Shown in pieces: positions 24,463 to 32,834 of a stretch of DNA of 40,897 nucleotides. The position numbers and the translations under genes are program-made. The notes beneath the pieces were generated by a model, which saw only the letters and a list, made by a program, of their open reading frames with translations, searched no databases and was not told the origin of the DNA. Position 1 is the stretch's first letter, and every line of letters begins with the position of its first letter. Source of the stretch: Candidatus Nitrosopumilus sp. Lineage in GTDB: Archaea > Thermoproteota > Nitrososphaeria > Nitrososphaerales > Nitrosopumilaceae. The stretch covers positions 1 through 40,897 of the forward strand of contig JAOMJV010000001.1 in assembly GCA_028351415.1 (NCBI GenBank). The letters run 5' to 3'.

Positions 24463-25362
24463 TTATTTAATTTCTACTTCTAAAAGATCTCTTGCAGTAA
24501 TTACTGAATCATGAATTTTTCCTGCTTCATTTTTATGTTCAATTTCATCTTTATATCTTGCAGAAAAATGTGTTAAGATTAAATTTTTTACATTTGCATT
24601 TTTTCCTAACTCAGCAGCTTGTTTTGCTGTTGAATGACAAGTATCTTGTGCTTTTTGTTTTTCTTCATCAAGAAATGTTGAATCAAATACCAAGTAATCG
24701 CATTCATTAAAAAATAATTCCAATTCTTTTGTTGGCATTGTATCGCCTGAAATTCCTATTTTTTTTCCTGGACGTTTTGTACCTAATACTTGTTTAGGTC
24801 TAATTAATTTTCCATTATTACTTACTTCTTCTCCATTTTGTAATTTATTCCATAATTCACCTTCTGGTATGCCTAATTCGTTTGCTTTTTGAACATTAAA
24901 TCTTCCTGGTTTATCTTTTTCTTCAAACAAATATGAAAATGCAGTTATTGAATGACTTGCTTTAGCCGCACGAATTAAAAATTTATTATTTTCATATATT
25001 TTTCCTTCACTAACAATTGTAATTAAAATAGAAAATGGTAAGCTAAAGTTTAATATTTTAATATTGGCTGCAAGAAATTCATCAATTCCCTTAGGACCAA
25101 AAATTTCTAAAGACTCTGTTCTATTTTGCATTGACATTGTTTGTAATAATCCCAATATTCCTACACAATGATCTCCATGCAAATGTGTTACAAACAATTT
25201 CATTTTTTTATTCCATCCTAAACCAGCTTTTGTATATGAAATCTGTGCAGATTCACCTGCATCAAACATTATGATTTCACCTTCCCTTTCTAAACATATG
25301 CAAGATAATCCTCTTTTTTGTGTAGGTTGTGCAGCTGATGTTCCTAAAAATACTAGTTTCAT
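24463..25362 (-). CDS. rnz: Ribonuclease Z (tRNA 3' endonuclease)
   Basis: Cuts the 3' trailer from pre-tRNAs directly after the discriminator base. A 299-residue short-form metallo-beta-lactamase enzyme. The zinc motif THLHGDHC (HxHxDH) is at about residue 60. FLGTSAAQPT at the N-terminus, GKKIGISGDT (third metal-ligand motif) and ILTHFSARY near the C-terminus are typical. The start codon overlaps the stop of the Trm-G10-like methyltransferase by 4 bp (ATGA). Substrates include CCA-less tRNAs such as the tRNA-Pro in this window. Confidence 0.95.
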   Translation of the reverse strand: MKLVFLGTSAAQPTQKRGLSCICLEREGEIIMFDAGESAQISYTKAGLGWNKKMKLFVTHLHGDHCVGILGLLQTMSMQNRTESLEIFGPKGIDEFLAANIKILNFSLPFSILITIVSEGKIYENNKFLIRAAKASHSITAFSYLFEEKDKPGRFNVQKANELGIPEGELWNKLQNGEEVSNNGKLIRPKQVLGTKRPGKKIGISGDTMPTKELELFFNECDYLVFDSTFLDEEKQKAQDTCHSTAKQAAELGKNANVKNLILTHFSARYKDEIEHKNEAGKIHDSVITARDLLEVEIK

Positions 25363-26306
25363 TTAATCAAAATAGTTCTTGTGAGACTTTTATGCCTATA
25401 GATCTGATACTTTTTCAGTCCTTTTAATTTCATTTTAGGATCTAATTCTTTTTTATACATTATAGCGATTTTCTTATGTTTAGGAATAATTGCAATAAAT
25501 TTTTTTAAAATTTCTTCAGGTTTTTCTGATGCTTTTGAAGATCTACCATATGGTAAATCCGTAACAATTCCATCAAAATCCTTTGATATTTTTACTAATT
25601 CTTGAAAATCTGATTTTAAAATTTTAGATTTGTAATTATTAATTTTAATATTTTCTTTAGAAATTTCACACATTTTTTCATCAAAATCTATCCCAATTGC
25701 ATTGATGCCCATTGATTCTGATTCAAGTAATGTTGTGCCTGTACCACAAAATGGATCACACACAGTTTCCCCTTTTTCCAATCCAATTAAATTTATCATA
25801 ACTCTTGTCAATTTCCAATCCAATTCATGTGGGTATTTTTTACTTTTTTTAGGCCGTTTTCTATCTTCATTTTTTTCTGAAAAACCAAAAAAATTTTCTT
25901 CATTTGTAAAAATTAGATATACTGTAATGTCAGGATTTTCTAAATTTACTTTTGCATGTGTAAACTTAGATATCATATCCCCCATTGAACTCTCTAATTC
26001 TAATATATTCAATTTATTTGAGGATAAGTTAACTACTCTACACACAAAACTTTTTGTATTTTTCAGAACTTGAAAATTTTCATCATCTAAAAATAATCCT
26101 GACATTTTTCTTAATATTTGTCCAGATGTTTTTACAAATGTAGCACGCTCTGTAATTTTATTCCAATTAGTTTTTGATTGAATAATTATTAGATTTGAAA
26201 TTATTTTTATTTTACTAAATCTATCATACATTTTTACAATTGCTACAACTTCATCAATTGCAAGTTCTAAATTATCTTTAGATACAATAAAAAAACTTTC
26301 TGGCAT
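25359..26306 (-). CDS. tRNA (guanine-10 N2)-methyltransferase, Trm-G10/Trm11-like
   Basis: A 315-residue SAM methyltransferase, predicted to methylate N2 of G10 in tRNA. The N-terminal half (1-150) is the THUMP-containing RNA-binding region; the C-terminal half is Rossmann-like with FCGTGTTLLES (SAM loop), INAIGIDFDEKM (motif II acidic residue) and the catalytic TDLPYGRSS (D/N-PPY-like). ERKRPKKSKKYPHELDWKL bridges the domains as in Trm-G10 enzymes. It overlaps prs by 1 bp upstream and rnz by 4 bp downstream, so all three are co-transcribed. Confidence 0.9.
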   Translation of the reverse strand: MPESFFIVSKDNLELAIDEVVAIVKMYDRFSKIKIISNLIIIQSKTNWNKITERATFVKTSGQILRKMSGLFLDDENFQVLKNTKSFVCRVVNLSSNKLNILELESSMGDMISKFTHAKVNLENPDITVYLIFTNEENFFGFSEKNEDRKRPKKSKKYPHELDWKLTRVMINLIGLEKGETVCDPFCGTGTTLLESESMGINAIGIDFDEKMCEISKENIKINNYKSKILKSDFQELVKISKDFDGIVTDLPYGRSSKASEKPEEILKKFIAIIPKHKKIAIMYKKELDPKMKLKGLKKYQIYRHKSLTRTILIK

Positions 26307-27184
26307 TACATTATTGCCTTTGCAATAGTTTTTGAAATATCCACTTTTGATGTTTTTCCTGGAATTGTATTTGTACTTATGATGCTTGTAACTCCTGCTT
26401 TCTTTATTTTATTTTCAGCATCATTCATTAGAAGTGCATGTGTACATGCAACATAGATTCTTTTACATTTTTGTTTTTTAAGAAATTGTGTAGCTTTGAT
26501 TATACTGCCACCAGTACTTATCATGTCATCCACCAAAATTAAATCTCTATTTTCAACTTCCGCTAAATTTTTTGTTTTAATTTTTACTTTACCTGTTTTT
26601 TTATCTCTTGTTTTCTCTAATGCGATATAATCTGAATTGAATTCTTTTGCAAATTCTTTTGCTCTTTCTTTTCCACCTTGATCTGGCGATACAACTAAGG
26701 GGTTTTTCAGGCTCAATTTCTTAAAATATTCTACAAGATCTGGAATTGCAGTTACGTTTTTTGTTTTGATAGTAAAATATTTCAATCCAATTAAACTATG
26801 GATATCTACAATAATTATTTTTGATGCTCCTGCACTTTTGAATAATTTACCAAGTACATTCATTGTAACAATCTCACCAGGTAAAAATTCTCTATCTTGT
26901 CTTGCATATCCCATATATGGAATTACGGCAATTACTTCTGATGAATTTTCTTTAGCTTTAGTGATTAATGATAATGCTTGAACTAAGTTGGTATCTACAG
27001 GTGGATATATTGATTGTACAACGATTGATTTTTTTTTTGACAACTTTCCAATTAATGTTATTTTACTTTCACCATCAGGAAAAACTCGAATTTCTGATTT
27101 TACAAAATTTGCCTTTATTGTTTTTGATAATTCTTTTGCTAAATTTTCAGAAGACTTTCCTGAAACCACTGATAATTCACTCAA
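26306..27184 (-). CDS. prs: Ribose-phosphate pyrophosphokinase
   Basis: Makes PRPP from ribose-5-phosphate and ATP for nucleotide, histidine and tryptophan synthesis. A 292-residue archaeal form, a little shorter than bacterial enzymes. YARQDREFLPGE (ATP loop), VVSPDQGGKERAKEF and the PRPP-binding LILVDDMISTGGSI motif are present. It is the first gene of the overlapping prs-Trm-rnz unit. Regulation by the short upstream gap to the MscS gene (48 bp) cannot be read from sequence. Confidence 0.95.
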   Translation of the reverse strand: MSELSVVSGKSSENLAKELSKTIKANFVKSEIRVFPDGESKITLIGKLSKKKSIVVQSIYPPVDTNLVQALSLITKAKENSSEVIAVIPYMGYARQDREFLPGEIVTMNVLGKLFKSAGASKIIIVDIHSLIGLKYFTIKTKNVTAIPDLVEYFKKLSLKNPLVVSPDQGGKERAKEFAKEFNSDYIALEKTRDKKTGKVKIKTKNLAEVENRDLILVDDMISTGGSIIKATQFLKKQKCKRIYVACTHALLMNDAENKIKKAGVTSIISTNTIPGKTSKVDISKTIAKAIM

Positions 27185-27232
27185 TAATAAAACATAATTT
27201 GAAGGGATTCTTAAGTTTTGAGAATTTTTTTT

Positions 27233-28966
27233 CTATTCGTCGCCTTCTCCACGACCTATGTCGCCTAATCCATACTCGTCAATCACTTTATTTCTGGATT
27301 CATCTTTTTCATCAATTTCATTTTGCTCTTTCTTTTCATCTCCTTGGTATACAGTTCTAATTGGCCATGGAATTCTAATGTCATATTTTTTAAACTCTTC
27401 ATACATTATCATTCTTAGATCTGTTTTTGTCTTAAATTGTGCTCCATAATCTTTAACGTATAACCACATTGAGAAATCTAATGCAGAATCATTGAATTGA
27501 TTAAATCTTACAACTGGTTGTGTAATGTCTACATGTAGATCCTTGTCACATCCACAACTTGATTTATTTTCATCCAAATATGAACATCGATTTTGTCTAA
27601 TTAGGTGCCTTCCTTTACCGTCTTTAATTTCAATCATACCACGTTTTCCAATTTTTACTAAAATTGCTGCAACTTGTTTTGGATCATTAAGATATGAAAC
27701 TCCTACGGTAACTACTGCTGGAACAAGTCTATTTTCTTTTGTATAATTGATAATTTGTGCTGTTACTAATTGTCTTGTAGGAATTATTGCTACAGATTCA
27801 TGTAACCCATCTCTGACATAGGTAACTCTAGGTGTAATTTTATGAACATATCCGTTATATCCTGATTCTAATTGCACTCTTTCCCCTTCTTTGAAAATAT
27901 TGTCTTTTCTAATCATTAAATATGCAAAATAATTTTGCATTGTTTCTTGTAATGCTAAACCAATACCAATTGCAAGACCGCCTGTTGCAGTAGCTAACAC
28001 AAACAAATCTACTCCCCACCAAGATACTACTCCAAGAATTGTTGCAGCAAAAATTCCTACAGGTAAGATTTGCTTAAATGATTTAGGAATACCTTCTCTT
28101 TTTTTACGTGCATATCCTACTGGCCGAGAACTTGGAATTAATGGCTCAAAACCATTAATTCTTTTTTCTTCTCTCCAAATATCTATTGCAAATATTTCGT
28201 CTGGTTTTGCACCTGGTTTTAATTTTCTTCCTGATTGATTATTTCCAGTTACACAATTGTTAAAATATTTTAAATATTTTCCTCTTTCAGATTTTTTCCA
28301 TTTTTCAAAGGGACTAGTTACTAATTTTTCATAACTTCCAATAGGATTTCCTTTTGAAGTGCGGTATTGTTCTAATTGAATAATGCCTTCTTTTGTTTTA
28401 CAGAGATTCTTGAATTCTTCATCAGTAAAATCATCAGGTGTAATAGTTGGTGGAATCCATTTGTATAATTTGTGAAAAAGACCATCATCATCTGAAAAAC
28501 CTTGCATATCATACCAAACTTGAAAATCTTGTTTTTCAAGAATTGATTTATCACGTTTGGTAAGCATTATTGGAATTAAATGAGAAATTGTATAACCAAT
28601 AACTAGAATATTGAAAGTATTGAGAATCTTTGCAAAAGTTTTTTCAGGAGTTAATTCCGTTGTAGAGATACCTGAATCTTGTTCAAATAATTCTGAAGTT
28701 TGAATGTATGCATTAGTTGATGAAATTAGAGCAATTGCAAAAAATGGTAATACTGCATTTTGTACAAATCTTGACAAATGTGGTCTAGTGTAAAATATTT
28801 TTTTTGATTTTATCATTGATGAAAATGTTCTATATGCAGCAGCTATCATAACAATACCGACTATCATTATGACAAAAGCTAACTGAAGTGATTCTGATGA
28901 AGCCAATAACTGTGAAACTGTCTCAAATTCTCCAACTGAAATTTGTGAAATATCTCCTTCGCTCAT
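27233..28966 (-). CDS. MscS-family mechanosensitive channel
   Basis: A 577-residue membrane channel. Transmembrane helices are at about 28-50, 69-88 and 115-135, then a long cytoplasmic loop (140-290). The pore region is LATATGGLAIGIGLALQETM (Gly/Ala-rich TM3), followed by MIRKDNIFKEGERVQLESGY, the MscS beta-domain start. A C-terminal alpha/beta domain contains an unusual cysteine-rich insert (RCSYLDENKSSCGCDKD). MscS channels open on hypo-osmotic swelling and release small solutes. It is divergent from the KamA-like aminomutase (146-bp spacer), which may link it to an osmolyte. Confidence 0.92.
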   Translation of the reverse strand: MSEGDISQISVGEFETVSQLLASSESLQLAFVIMIVGIVMIAAAYRTFSSMIKSKKIFYTRPHLSRFVQNAVLPFFAIALISSTNAYIQTSELFEQDSGISTTELTPEKTFAKILNTFNILVIGYTISHLIPIMLTKRDKSILEKQDFQVWYDMQGFSDDDGLFHKLYKWIPPTITPDDFTDEEFKNLCKTKEGIIQLEQYRTSKGNPIGSYEKLVTSPFEKWKKSERGKYLKYFNNCVTGNNQSGRKLKPGAKPDEIFAIDIWREEKRINGFEPLIPSSRPVGYARKKREGIPKSFKQILPVGIFAATILGVVSWWGVDLFVLATATGGLAIGIGLALQETMQNYFAYLMIRKDNIFKEGERVQLESGYNGYVHKITPRVTYVRDGLHESVAIIPTRQLVTAQIINYTKENRLVPAVVTVGVSYLNDPKQVAAILVKIGKRGMIEIKDGKGRHLIRQNRCSYLDENKSSCGCDKDLHVDITQPVVRFNQFNDSALDFSMWLYVKDYGAQFKTKTDLRMIMYEEFKKYDIRIPWPIRTVYQGDEKKEQNEIDEKDESRNKVIDEYGLGDIGRGEGDE

Positions 28967-29112
28967 GATTTGTCTTCCTACTTCATTTTATTTTCTAGAA
29001 TAAAATGTTAAGCCATTTTGATTATTTTAAAAGAAAAAATTAGATAATTATTCATTATTTTATGCCTAGAATTGATGCAACATTTAACAAGGGTTGACAC
29101 ATTATCTACAAG
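28967..29112. promoter_or_regulatory. Divergent promoter region, MscS / KamA
   Basis: A 146-bp AT-rich spacer. TTTAACA (29083-29089) is centred 27 nt before the GTG start of the KamA gene, giving a likely leaderless transcript. On the other strand a possible TATA lies about 37 nt before the MscS ATG. Shared regulatory DNA would allow coordinated control. Confidence 0.45.
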
Positions 29113-30459
29113 GTGAGCTCTCAAGAATCAATTTGGAATGATGCTCCTAATATGAGATCATACACATTATCAAATTTTCGTAAACTTCCACAAATTCAAC
29201 AACTTTCTGAAGAAAAGCAATTTGAAATGGAAGTTGTAGGAAATGTTTTACCATTTAAAGCAAATAATTATGTCGTTGAACAATTAATTGATTGGAATAA
29301 TATTCCAAATGATCCAATTTTTGTTTTAACATTTCCTCAAAAAGGAATGTTGAAACCTGAACATTATGAAAAAATGGCTACTGCATTAAAAAATAATGCT
29401 GATAGAAAAGAAATAGCAGCAATTGCAAATGAAATTCGTTTACAATTAAATCCCCACCCTGCAGGTCAAATGGAACTTAATGTTCCAACATTAAAAGATG
29501 GGACTAAATTGTATGGAATGCAACACAAGTATAAAGAAACTTGTCTCTTCTTTCCTAGTCAAAGTCAAACCTGTCATGCATATTGTAGCTTCTGTTTTAG
29601 ATGGCCTCAATTTGTTGGTATGGACGAAATGAAATTTGCAATGCAAGAAGGTGAACAACTAGTTCAATATCTAAGAGAGCATCCTGAAATTACTGATGTA
29701 TTATTTACTGGTGGTGATCCGATGATAATGAAAGCAAAAATTTTCGCAAGATATGTGGATACTCTAATTGATGCAAATCTTCCAAATCTTAAAACTATTA
29801 GAATTGGAACAAAAGCACTTGCGTATTGGCCTTACAAATTTTTAACTGATGATGATTCTCAAGAAATGTTAGAAGTTTTTAAAAAAATTACTGATAGTGG
29901 TTTACATCTTGCATTTATGGCTCACTTTAATCATCTAAATGAATTATCAACAGATGCTGTAAAAGATGCGATTAGGGAAGTGAGAAAAACAGGCGCTCAA
30001 ATTAGGACTCAATCACCTCTCTTAACACATATCAATGACGATGCAGGAATGTGGGCTAAAATGTGGACTAAGCAGGTTGAATTGGGTTGTATCCCATACT
30101 ACATGTTTGTAGTTAGAGATACAGGAGCACAACATTATTTTGGAATTTCTTTAATTAAGGCACATGAAATTTTCAAAAAAGCATATTCTTCAGTTAGTGG
30201 ATTGGCTAGAACAGTTCGTGGACCAAGTATGTCCGCAACACCAGGTAAAGTCCATGTAATTGGAACTGCAAATTTTAAAGATGAAAAAGTAATTGTTTTA
30301 AGATTTTTGCAAGGTAGAAATCCTGATTGGGTAGAAATTCCATTTTTTGCAAAATACGATGAAAATGCAATTTGGTTAGATGATTTGAAACCCGCATTCA
30401 CTGACAAATTTTTCTTTCAAGATGAAATGGAAAAGATTAAACAAATTAATCCAATTTAA
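29113..30459 (+). CDS. KamA-family radical SAM aminomutase; acidic substrate suspected
   Basis: A 448-residue radical SAM/PLP protein of the lysine 2,3-aminomutase family, starting at GTG. The cluster motif is CHAYCSFC (C154, C158, C161) with R163 after it; TGGDPM and AHFNHLNE (270-277) match KamA. From PYY (328-330) to SG (362-363) it aligns with clostridial lysine aminomutase (recalled) without gaps. There, the lysine-binding Asp293 becomes R335 and Asp330 becomes S372, while the PLP lysine is kept (K379). A positively charged pocket fits an acidic amino acid, as in glutamate 2,3-aminomutase. The C-terminal zinc tail of clostridial enzymes is absent. Upstream of glnA2, divergent from MscS. 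Confidence 0.85.
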   Translation: MSSQESIWNDAPNMRSYTLSNFRKLPQIQQLSEEKQFEMEVVGNVLPFKANNYVVEQLIDWNNIPNDPIFVLTFPQKGMLKPEHYEKMATALKNNADRKEIAAIANEIRLQLNPHPAGQMELNVPTLKDGTKLYGMQHKYKETCLFFPSQSQTCHAYCSFCFRWPQFVGMDEMKFAMQEGEQLVQYLREHPEITDVLFTGGDPMIMKAKIFARYVDTLIDANLPNLKTIRIGTKALAYWPYKFLTDDDSQEMLEVFKKITDSGLHLAFMAHFNHLNELSTDAVKDAIREVRKTGAQIRTQSPLLTHINDDAGMWAKMWTKQVELGCIPYYMFVVRDTGAQHYFGISLIKAHEIFKKAYSSVSGLARTVRGPSMSATPGKVHVIGTANFKDEKVIVLRFLQGRNPDWVEIPFFAKYDENAIWLDDLKPAFTDKFFFQDEMEKIKQINPI

Positions 30460-30549
30460 GATCATTCTGAATCATAAGCTTTACCTGACTTTATTGACAA
30501 TTCTATCTCACTAAACTAGATTAGTAAAGTCATTTCTTATGACTAGTAA

Positions 30550-31995
30550 TTGGATTATAAACAAGTTTTACAGATTGTTAACGATGAAAGTATTTCTTTC
30601 ATTGACTTTTGGTTTGTAGATATTTTTGGTGAACTTCATAATGTTGGAATGCCAAGCTATGCAATTGATGAAAATAGTTTTGTAAATGGTCTTGAAAAAT
30701 TAGATGCAAGTTCAATCACTGGATTCAAATCTGTAAATAATTCTGATATGATTTTAATGCCTGATCCAAATTCATTCAAAATTTTACCTAATGATTATGA
30801 TCCTGGACACAGAAAAAATGCACGTATATTTTGTGATCTATATGATGGTAGTACAAGAAAGGAATCACGCTATACTAGAGATTCTAGAGGAATTGCGCAC
30901 AAAGCAGCTGACAAACTTGGTGAATTTGGATTTACTCATACTAATTGGGGACCTGAAATAGAATTTTTTGTCTTTGATTCAATCAATGTTTATCCGTCCC
31001 CTTATGCTGCAACTCATTCTGGTGGAGGTTCTGGCTATTCCATTGACTCTAAAGAATCACCATGGTCTAAAGGAAATGTTAGTACGGCAATAAATTTCAA
31101 AGAGGGATACTACCCATCACAACCAAAAGATACACTTGCAGGGTTTAGAAAAGATGTGTGTGAAGATTTGTATAATTATTTTGGAATAAAAATTGAAGCT
31201 GAACATCATGAAGTAGCAACTTCTGGTCAATGTGAAATTAATCTAGTTTATGATGAGATGATTACTATGGCAGATAATGTCATTGCAGTTAAAAATTTAG
31301 TTAAAGTTAAAGCTAAAAGAAAAAATAAAGTAGCAACTTTTATGCCAAAACCAATTTTTGGTGATAATGCATCAGCTATGCATACACATCAGAGTTTATG
31401 GAATGGAAATTCTAATGTAATGTATGATGCAGATGATGAAGTTGCACAGTTAAGTCAAATTGGTAGGTATTATGTTGGAGGAATTTTAAATCATGCATCA
31501 GCGTTATGTGCAATTTCAAATCCCACCACTAATTCTTACAAACGTCTTGTTCCAGGATTTGAAGCACCAGTCAATGTTTGTTGGGGATTAGGAAATCGTT
31601 CTACTGCAGTTAGAATTCCAATGTATAATAGAAATCAAGAAAAAAGTAAAAGAATGGAATATCGTGTGCCTGATCCTACTGCAAATATCTATCTTTTAGA
31701 AGCTGCATTATTGTTAGCAGGACTGGATGGAATTAAAAAGAAAATGGATCCTGGTGATCCTATTAAAGAAAATGTTTACAAACTTTCTGCAGAAAAGAAA
31801 AAAGAATACAATATTGGTTCTCTACCTGTTTCATTAAAGGGATCACTGGATTCTCTTGGTAGTGATTCTGAATTTTTAGAAGAAGTTTTTTCATCTGATT
31901 TTCTTGAGGCGTATTCTGAATTAAAATATAAAGAATACACTGCATTTGCACAAACCCCAACTGCTTGGGAAGTTTCAATGTATGCAGATGCATAA
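30550..31995 (+). CDS. Glutamine synthetase 2 (diverged GSI paralogue)
   Basis: A 481-residue type I glutamine synthetase with a TTG start; the nearby ATG at 30539 is out of frame. Metal ligands are intact: E136, E138 (GPEIEFF), E221, E229, H278 and E370. R332 and R350 are present. Differences from GS1: the glutamate-binding loop is DNASAMHTH (NGSG changed to NASA), DGSS is DASS (52-55), HTH replaces HVN, and Y410 (ENVYKL) sits where bacterial GSI-beta is adenylylated. It follows the KamA gene by 90 bp on the same strand. Ordinary glutamine synthesis is possible; a beta-glutamate substrate is a hypothesis from context. Confidence 0.9.
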   Translation: MDYKQVLQIVNDESISFIDFWFVDIFGELHNVGMPSYAIDENSFVNGLEKLDASSITGFKSVNNSDMILMPDPNSFKILPNDYDPGHRKNARIFCDLYDGSTRKESRYTRDSRGIAHKAADKLGEFGFTHTNWGPEIEFFVFDSINVYPSPYAATHSGGGSGYSIDSKESPWSKGNVSTAINFKEGYYPSQPKDTLAGFRKDVCEDLYNYFGIKIEAEHHEVATSGQCEINLVYDEMITMADNVIAVKNLVKVKAKRKNKVATFMPKPIFGDNASAMHTHQSLWNGNSNVMYDADDEVAQLSQIGRYYVGGILNHASALCAISNPTTNSYKRLVPGFEAPVNVCWGLGNRSTAVRIPMYNRNQEKSKRMEYRVPDPTANIYLLEAALLLAGLDGIKKKMDPGDPIKENVYKLSAEKKKEYNIGSLPVSLKGSLDSLGSDSEFLEEVFSSDFLEAYSELKYKEYTAFAQTPTAWEVSMYADA

Positions 31996-32047
31996 CTGGT
32001 AAAATTATCAAAAATAACATTTTTAAAATTAGATTTATTTTAAAAAA

Positions 32048-32728
32048 ATGATGAAGTATACTTTCTTGATACTATCATTGTTACTAATTCCTAGTATTGG
32101 TGGAATTGCATATGCTCATACAGTTGATGCAGTTGGAGAGTATCGTATAGAAATTGGTTGGATGAACGAACCAGTTATGTCTGGTGATACAAATGGACTT
32201 GAATTGTATGTTAGTCCACTGGTAGATTGTCCTGATATTTCAATACCTTTGGAATGTGCAAATTCTCAAGAATTTCAAAATGGTATTGAAGGATTGAGAA
32301 AATTATTAAAAATTCAATTTGTATATGATAAAACACAAACAATTACTTTACCTTTAGTAGTTGATCATAATATTCCAGGAAAATATTATGCTTTCATTAC
32401 TCCTACAGTGTCTGGATATTTTCAAGCAAATCTTGTTGGAAAAATTTTAGATACACCTGTCAATTTATCTATGCATCCACCTCCAATTGCAGAAAGATCT
32501 TATATTGAATTTCCTCAATTAGCTGATCTTGCTTTAACTGAAGTTATTGATGATAATACAAAACTTGTTGAACGCATTACTTCTTTAGAAAATAGTATTC
32601 AAAATCTAGAAAATTCTAGTAATCAAATGCAAAATGAAATAGATATGAATGATATTTGGGGAACAGTAATTGGAATAATTGCTATTATCATAGCTATAAT
32701 CGCTTTGGTAAAAACAAGAAAAAATTAA
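32048..32728 (+). CDS. Secreted C-terminally membrane-anchored protein
   Basis: A 226-residue protein. Signal peptide ends near IAYAHTVDA (about residues 22-26). The beta-rich extracytoplasmic domain (25-155) begins GEYRIEIGWMNEPVMSG, a pattern resembling copper/metal-associated YtkA- or CopC-like Ig folds, followed by two Cys (DCPDISIPLEC) that could form a disulfide. A short coiled coil (about 170-200: ERITSLENSIQNLENSSNQM) and a C-terminal transmembrane helix (IIAIIIAIIALVKTRKN) follow. Probably faces the exterior. Alternative start: second Met at 32051. Confidence 0.7.
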   Translation: MMKYTFLILSLLLIPSIGGIAYAHTVDAVGEYRIEIGWMNEPVMSGDTNGLELYVSPLVDCPDISIPLECANSQEFQNGIEGLRKLLKIQFVYDKTQTITLPLVVDHNIPGKYYAFITPTVSGYFQANLVGKILDTPVNLSMHPPPIAERSYIEFPQLADLALTEVIDDNTKLVERITSLENSIQNLENSSNQMQNEIDMNDIWGTVIGIIAIIIAIIALVKTRKN

Positions 32729-32834
32729 TTTTATGAGTAATTTTGATAGAATTTTCCAAATCATTGATATGTTGTAATGTGATAAACTACAAGTATAGGA
32801 AAATGAGTACTGATCCTAACTAGGTTGATAAAAA

